DNA of 5,074 bases from Deltaproteobacteria bacterium. GTDB lineage: Bacteria > Desulfobacterota > Dissulfuribacteria > Dissulfuribacterales > UBA3076. Made by a program: the position numbers and the translations under genes. Shown here piece by piece: positions 2,752-5,074 of this stretch. The stretch covers positions 1 to 5,074 of the forward strand of contig JALTHV010000057.1 of the NCBI GenBank assembly GCA_027004315.1, read 5' to 3'. Each line of letters starts with the position of its first letter. Within the stretch, counting starts at the first letter, position 1. A model generated the notes under the pieces. That model was not told the DNA's origin. It saw only the letters and a list, made by a program, of their open reading frames with translations, and made no database searches.

Positions 2752-5074
2752 CTACTCAAGTGTATCCTTAGATTCAAAACTTTTAGGCTTAAATTCCTTG
2801 ACATAGATATCCCGTTGGGGAAAGGGGATGCTAATCCCCTCTTTTCTAAAGGCCTCGTCTATGGCAAAATTGATTTCACTCCGCGTTTCCCTCCTTCTAT
2901 CTATGTCCTTCAGGAAGACGTCCAGCCTGAAATTCAGCGAGCTGTCCCCAAATTCCCAGAAATATACCCTGGGTTCCATATCGGGCCTGTCAGTTATCAC
3001 CAGGGGATGGGCACGGGCCACTTCAAAAAGGACCTTTTCCACCAGCCGGGTATCACTGCCATATGCCACCCCTACCGGGATCTTGAGCCTTCCATAGATA
3101 TCTCCCAGCATCCAGTTGGTGACCTGGGAGGAAATGAGTTCAGAATTAGGGACTATCACGTCTGACCGGTCAAAGGTCTGGATCAAGGTAGATCTTACAC
3201 TGATCTTTTTTACATATCCCTCTGTCTGCCCCACCGCGATCCAGTCACCCCTCTTTATTGGCCTTTCAAAGAGGAGTATCAGGCCCGAAACAAAATTATT
3301 GACGATATTCTGAAGACCGAAACCAATTCCAACAGAAAGGGCACCTGCGATGATGGCAAGATTTGAAAATTCAAGCCCTGCCACCCCAAGACCCATGACA
3401 AGGGCTATCACAAAACCAAGGTATCCCGTAAGGGTTATCAGGGCATCCCTTGCACTCTTGGTCATATAGGCATCCATGAGCTTTTTCCCCATACGTCGCC
3501 TTATCCAGGAGGTGAATGCCCAGGTGCCTCCAAAGACAAAAATGGCGGCAATCAAACGGACCGGGACGATCTGGATTTTACCTATAGAAAACCCATACAG
3601 AAATATGGAGAAGATCCTGTTTAGATATGTGCTGGAAATGGACCAGAAATAGAAGAGGGATATGGCCCATAGACCCCACAAAAAGGCCGAGAGAATGGCC
3701 TTGGTCCAGAAAAAGGCCTTCAGAATCTCACTCTTTTTTATCCCGATCCTGTCTCTGAGGCGTTCGGACCAGGGGCTGCGGCCGGTAGCAAAGTCATCCA
3801 AGAGATTGTGCAGCAGGTTTCTGAGCCAGTAGACCGTGAGCCCGGATACGTATGTAAAGAATGTGCCTGCGAGAAAGTACCAGGAGAGATTCCTGTAGCC
3901 CAGCCACTCTGCCCCTACCACAAAGACAAGGACTAGACATAAAAATAAGATAAGAAAATAACGCGCAGCCCTGTTTTTCCATGCCTTGAGACATGGACCC
4001 ATGGCACCCAAAGATAAAATGGCACCCAGTGGAATCAAAGATGCGTGGATGAGCTGTGCATATACCCCTTGCAGATCGTTCTTTAGCGGAGGGATCTGGG
4101 TGAGAATGAACAGTGTAAGAAAAAAGAGAAATGCATTTATCCTTCCAGAGACCTTACCTACAGTCTCCTCTGAGCCGACAAATCCAGAAGATTCCCTGGA
4201 AGAGGCGACTACACGAAGAACAGATATCAAAGAATTCAGAAAGATAAAGAAAGAAAAAGCGAATAACAGACCTATAAGGTACGACTTGTTGAGATCCCAG
4301 TCCTCAAGGACCCAGATAAAAAGGGCAGAAATGCCCAAAAAGGCTGCGATAGGAAGACGAACAGCCAGGGAGGAAAGGATCGTGGCAGGTATATGGCCAG
4401 AGACCTCTTTATGCCTTGAGACACGGGCCAGCCGGATCAAAAAAAGAGAGATAGCGACACACAGCACAAAAAAAAGACCTATTCCACCTGCCAATAGCCC
4501 GATATGCCTCTTCAGATTATCCCTCCCTGACCTCTCTATCAAGTAAATACGTAGAGTTTCAGGCCAGGAGGGGATCCCCTTGGATACCTGCGTAATGAGG
4601 CTCAGGATATCCGGCTGTCTGTAAAAAAGGTTCTTTGCCGCAAGCTCCTTTCTCTTTTTCTCAAATTTTTTCCTGAGGGCCTGGACCTTTAGTGCAAGGA
4701 CTTTGCACTGGCCATTTCTTCTTTCGAGCTCGGTCTTCTTCCTCTGAAGAAAGTATCGTTCTTTTGTGACATCCAGGGCCTCCCCTTTTATCCTCGGGCC
4801 AAGACTTTCAAGGGAGGCATTGACGCTATTCAATTCATTAGATGTATCGTTGAGGCACGAGTCTATGACTGGCTGAATATTACTCAATCTTTTTGAGATA
4901 TCAGCTACATCGTCAATTTTCAGGTGGGGAGAATCCAGCTTCCATGAAAAAAAGGCCAGATCTCTCTTGAGCCCTTCGATAGTTACATCTTGTTTTAGTT
5001 CCTGGGCCTCAAGGGGAAAGCTTAGGGCAACAAAGAGGATGGAAAAGACTATTACTAAACACGACCTTAAAAAA
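2752..5074 (-). CDS. Large MscS-superfamily mechanosensitive channel (MscK/YbdG-like layout), 5' end outside window
   Basis: The frame is open from the TAG at 2752-2754 to the right edge, giving 773 residues without the start codon. A start at the TTG at 4887 would be wrong: the upstream 62 codons include a signal peptide (LVIVFSILFVALSFP then LEA, likely cleaved after about residue 23), so the true start is probably a few codons beyond 5074. A periplasmic, Lys/Glu-rich coiled coil follows (about 72-150). About 11 hydrophobic segments then occur, near residues 192-214, 229-255, 265-287, 312-326, 339-359, 370-387, 396-415, 453-476, 499-521, 544-565 and 569-602. The last is the pore helix with GALSVGIGFGLQ (577-588), then FERPIKRGD (602-610) and the beta-domain motif VPNSELISSQVTNW (641-654). 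The final 120 residues form the usual cytosolic MscS alpha/beta domain. Such inner-membrane channels release solutes on hypo-osmotic shock. It lies directly upstream of cutA. The superfamily is certain, the exact subfamily less so. Confidence 0.92.
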   Translation of the reverse strand, partial: FLRSCLVIVFSILFVALSFPLEAQELKQDVTIEGLKRDLAFFSWKLDSPHLKIDDVADISKRLSNIQPVIDSCLNDTSNELNSVNASLESLGPRIKGEALDVTKERYFLQRKKTELERRNGQCKVLALKVQALRKKFEKKRKELAAKNLFYRQPDILSLITQVSKGIPSWPETLRIYLIERSGRDNLKRHIGLLAGGIGLFFVLCVAISLFLIRLARVSRHKEVSGHIPATILSSLAVRLPIAAFLGISALFIWVLEDWDLNKSYLIGLLFAFSFFIFLNSLISVLRVVASSRESSGFVGSEETVGKVSGRINAFLFFLTLFILTQIPPLKNDLQGVYAQLIHASLIPLGAILSLGAMGPCLKAWKNRAARYFLILFLCLVLVFVVGAEWLGYRNLSWYFLAGTFFTYVSGLTVYWLRNLLHNLLDDFATGRSPWSERLRDRIGIKKSEILKAFFWTKAILSAFLWGLWAISLFYFWSISSTYLNRIFSIFLYGFSIGKIQIVPVRLIAAIFVFGGTWAFTSWIRRRMGKKLMDAYMTKSARDALITLTGYLGFVIALVMGLGVAGLEFSNLAIIAGALSVGIGFGLQNIVNNFVSGLILLFERPIKRGDWIAVGQTEGYVKKISVRSTLIQTFDRSDVIVPNSELISSQVTNWMLGDIYGRLKIPVGVAYGSDTRLVEKVLFEVARAHPLVITDRPDMEPRVYFWEFGDSSLNFRLDVFLKDIDRRRETRSEINFAIDEAFRKEGISIPFPQRDIYVKEFKPKSFESKDTLE

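Noticed and set aside
3981..4423. 13-bp direct repeat ATGCCTTGAGACA at 3981-3993 and 4411-4423
   Set aside because: Both copies lie in the channel gene but in different reading frames, with no flanking similarity; this looks like coincidence.
3986..4546. 186-codon plus-strand frame antisense to the channel gene
   Set aside because: It lies opposite conserved membrane segments of the MscS-type protein; its Arg/Lys-rich composition is what the antisense of a hydrophobic gene gives.
1..5074. CRISPR array, tRNA, rRNA or toxin-antitoxin pair
   Set aside because: No regularly spaced repeats, no cloverleaf or rRNA-like sequence, and no toxin or antitoxin motifs were seen on either strand. The only gene pair resembling such a layout is the Cys-protein/UPF0282 unit, whose hydrolase is a known housekeeping-like family.

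Overview
The window looks like ordinary bacterial chromosome with a small mobile-element scar. Moderate GC, Shine-Dalgarno-like sites before queF and cutA, a unimodal QueF, a UPF0282 metallo-hydrolase and a large MscS-type channel together suggest an anaerobic, possibly thermophile-related bacterium, perhaps of the Desulfobacterota (former Deltaproteobacteria). That placement is inference from gene content; the window has no rRNA or other decisive marker.

Layout. At the left is a non-coding, 186-bp inverted-repeat element (77-262) bounded by a perfect 8-bp direct repeat (69-76 and 263-270), so it is read as a MITE with its target-site duplication. Its GTAA termini and 8-bp duplication fit the IS66 family. 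It sits in the extreme 3' end of queF (259-675, minus) and supplies that gene's present stop codon. The divergent intergenic region (676-896) carries a candidate queF promoter, a 22-bp near-palindrome and a second, solitary copy of the same element end (843-886). That copy lies directly before a plus-strand pair: a 74-aa four-cysteine protein of unknown function (897-1121) and a UPF0282/COG2248 metallo-beta-lactamase-fold hydrolase (1118-2056), which overlap by ATGA and are probably translationally coupled.

A 335-bp convergent intergenic region (2057-2391) holds a likely terminator built of two mutually exclusive hairpins and an AT-rich inverted repeat. On the minus strand, reading in from the right edge, is a large MscS-superfamily mechanosensitive channel (2752-5074, start outside the window) with a signal peptide, periplasmic coiled coil, about 11 membrane segments and a C-terminal MscS domain. 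It is followed after 18 bp by cutA (2392-2733), probably in the same transcript.

Functionally the genes are separate: queuosine precursor synthesis (QueF), an uncharacterised hydrolase/Cys-protein pair, osmotic safety (MscS-like) and a CutA1 trimeric metal-tolerance-type protein. No complete new defence or mobile system is visible. The most informative points are the MITE insertion that reshaped the queF 3' end, the solitary element end abutting the Cys-protein gene, and the uncharacterised Cys-protein/UPF0282 pair.
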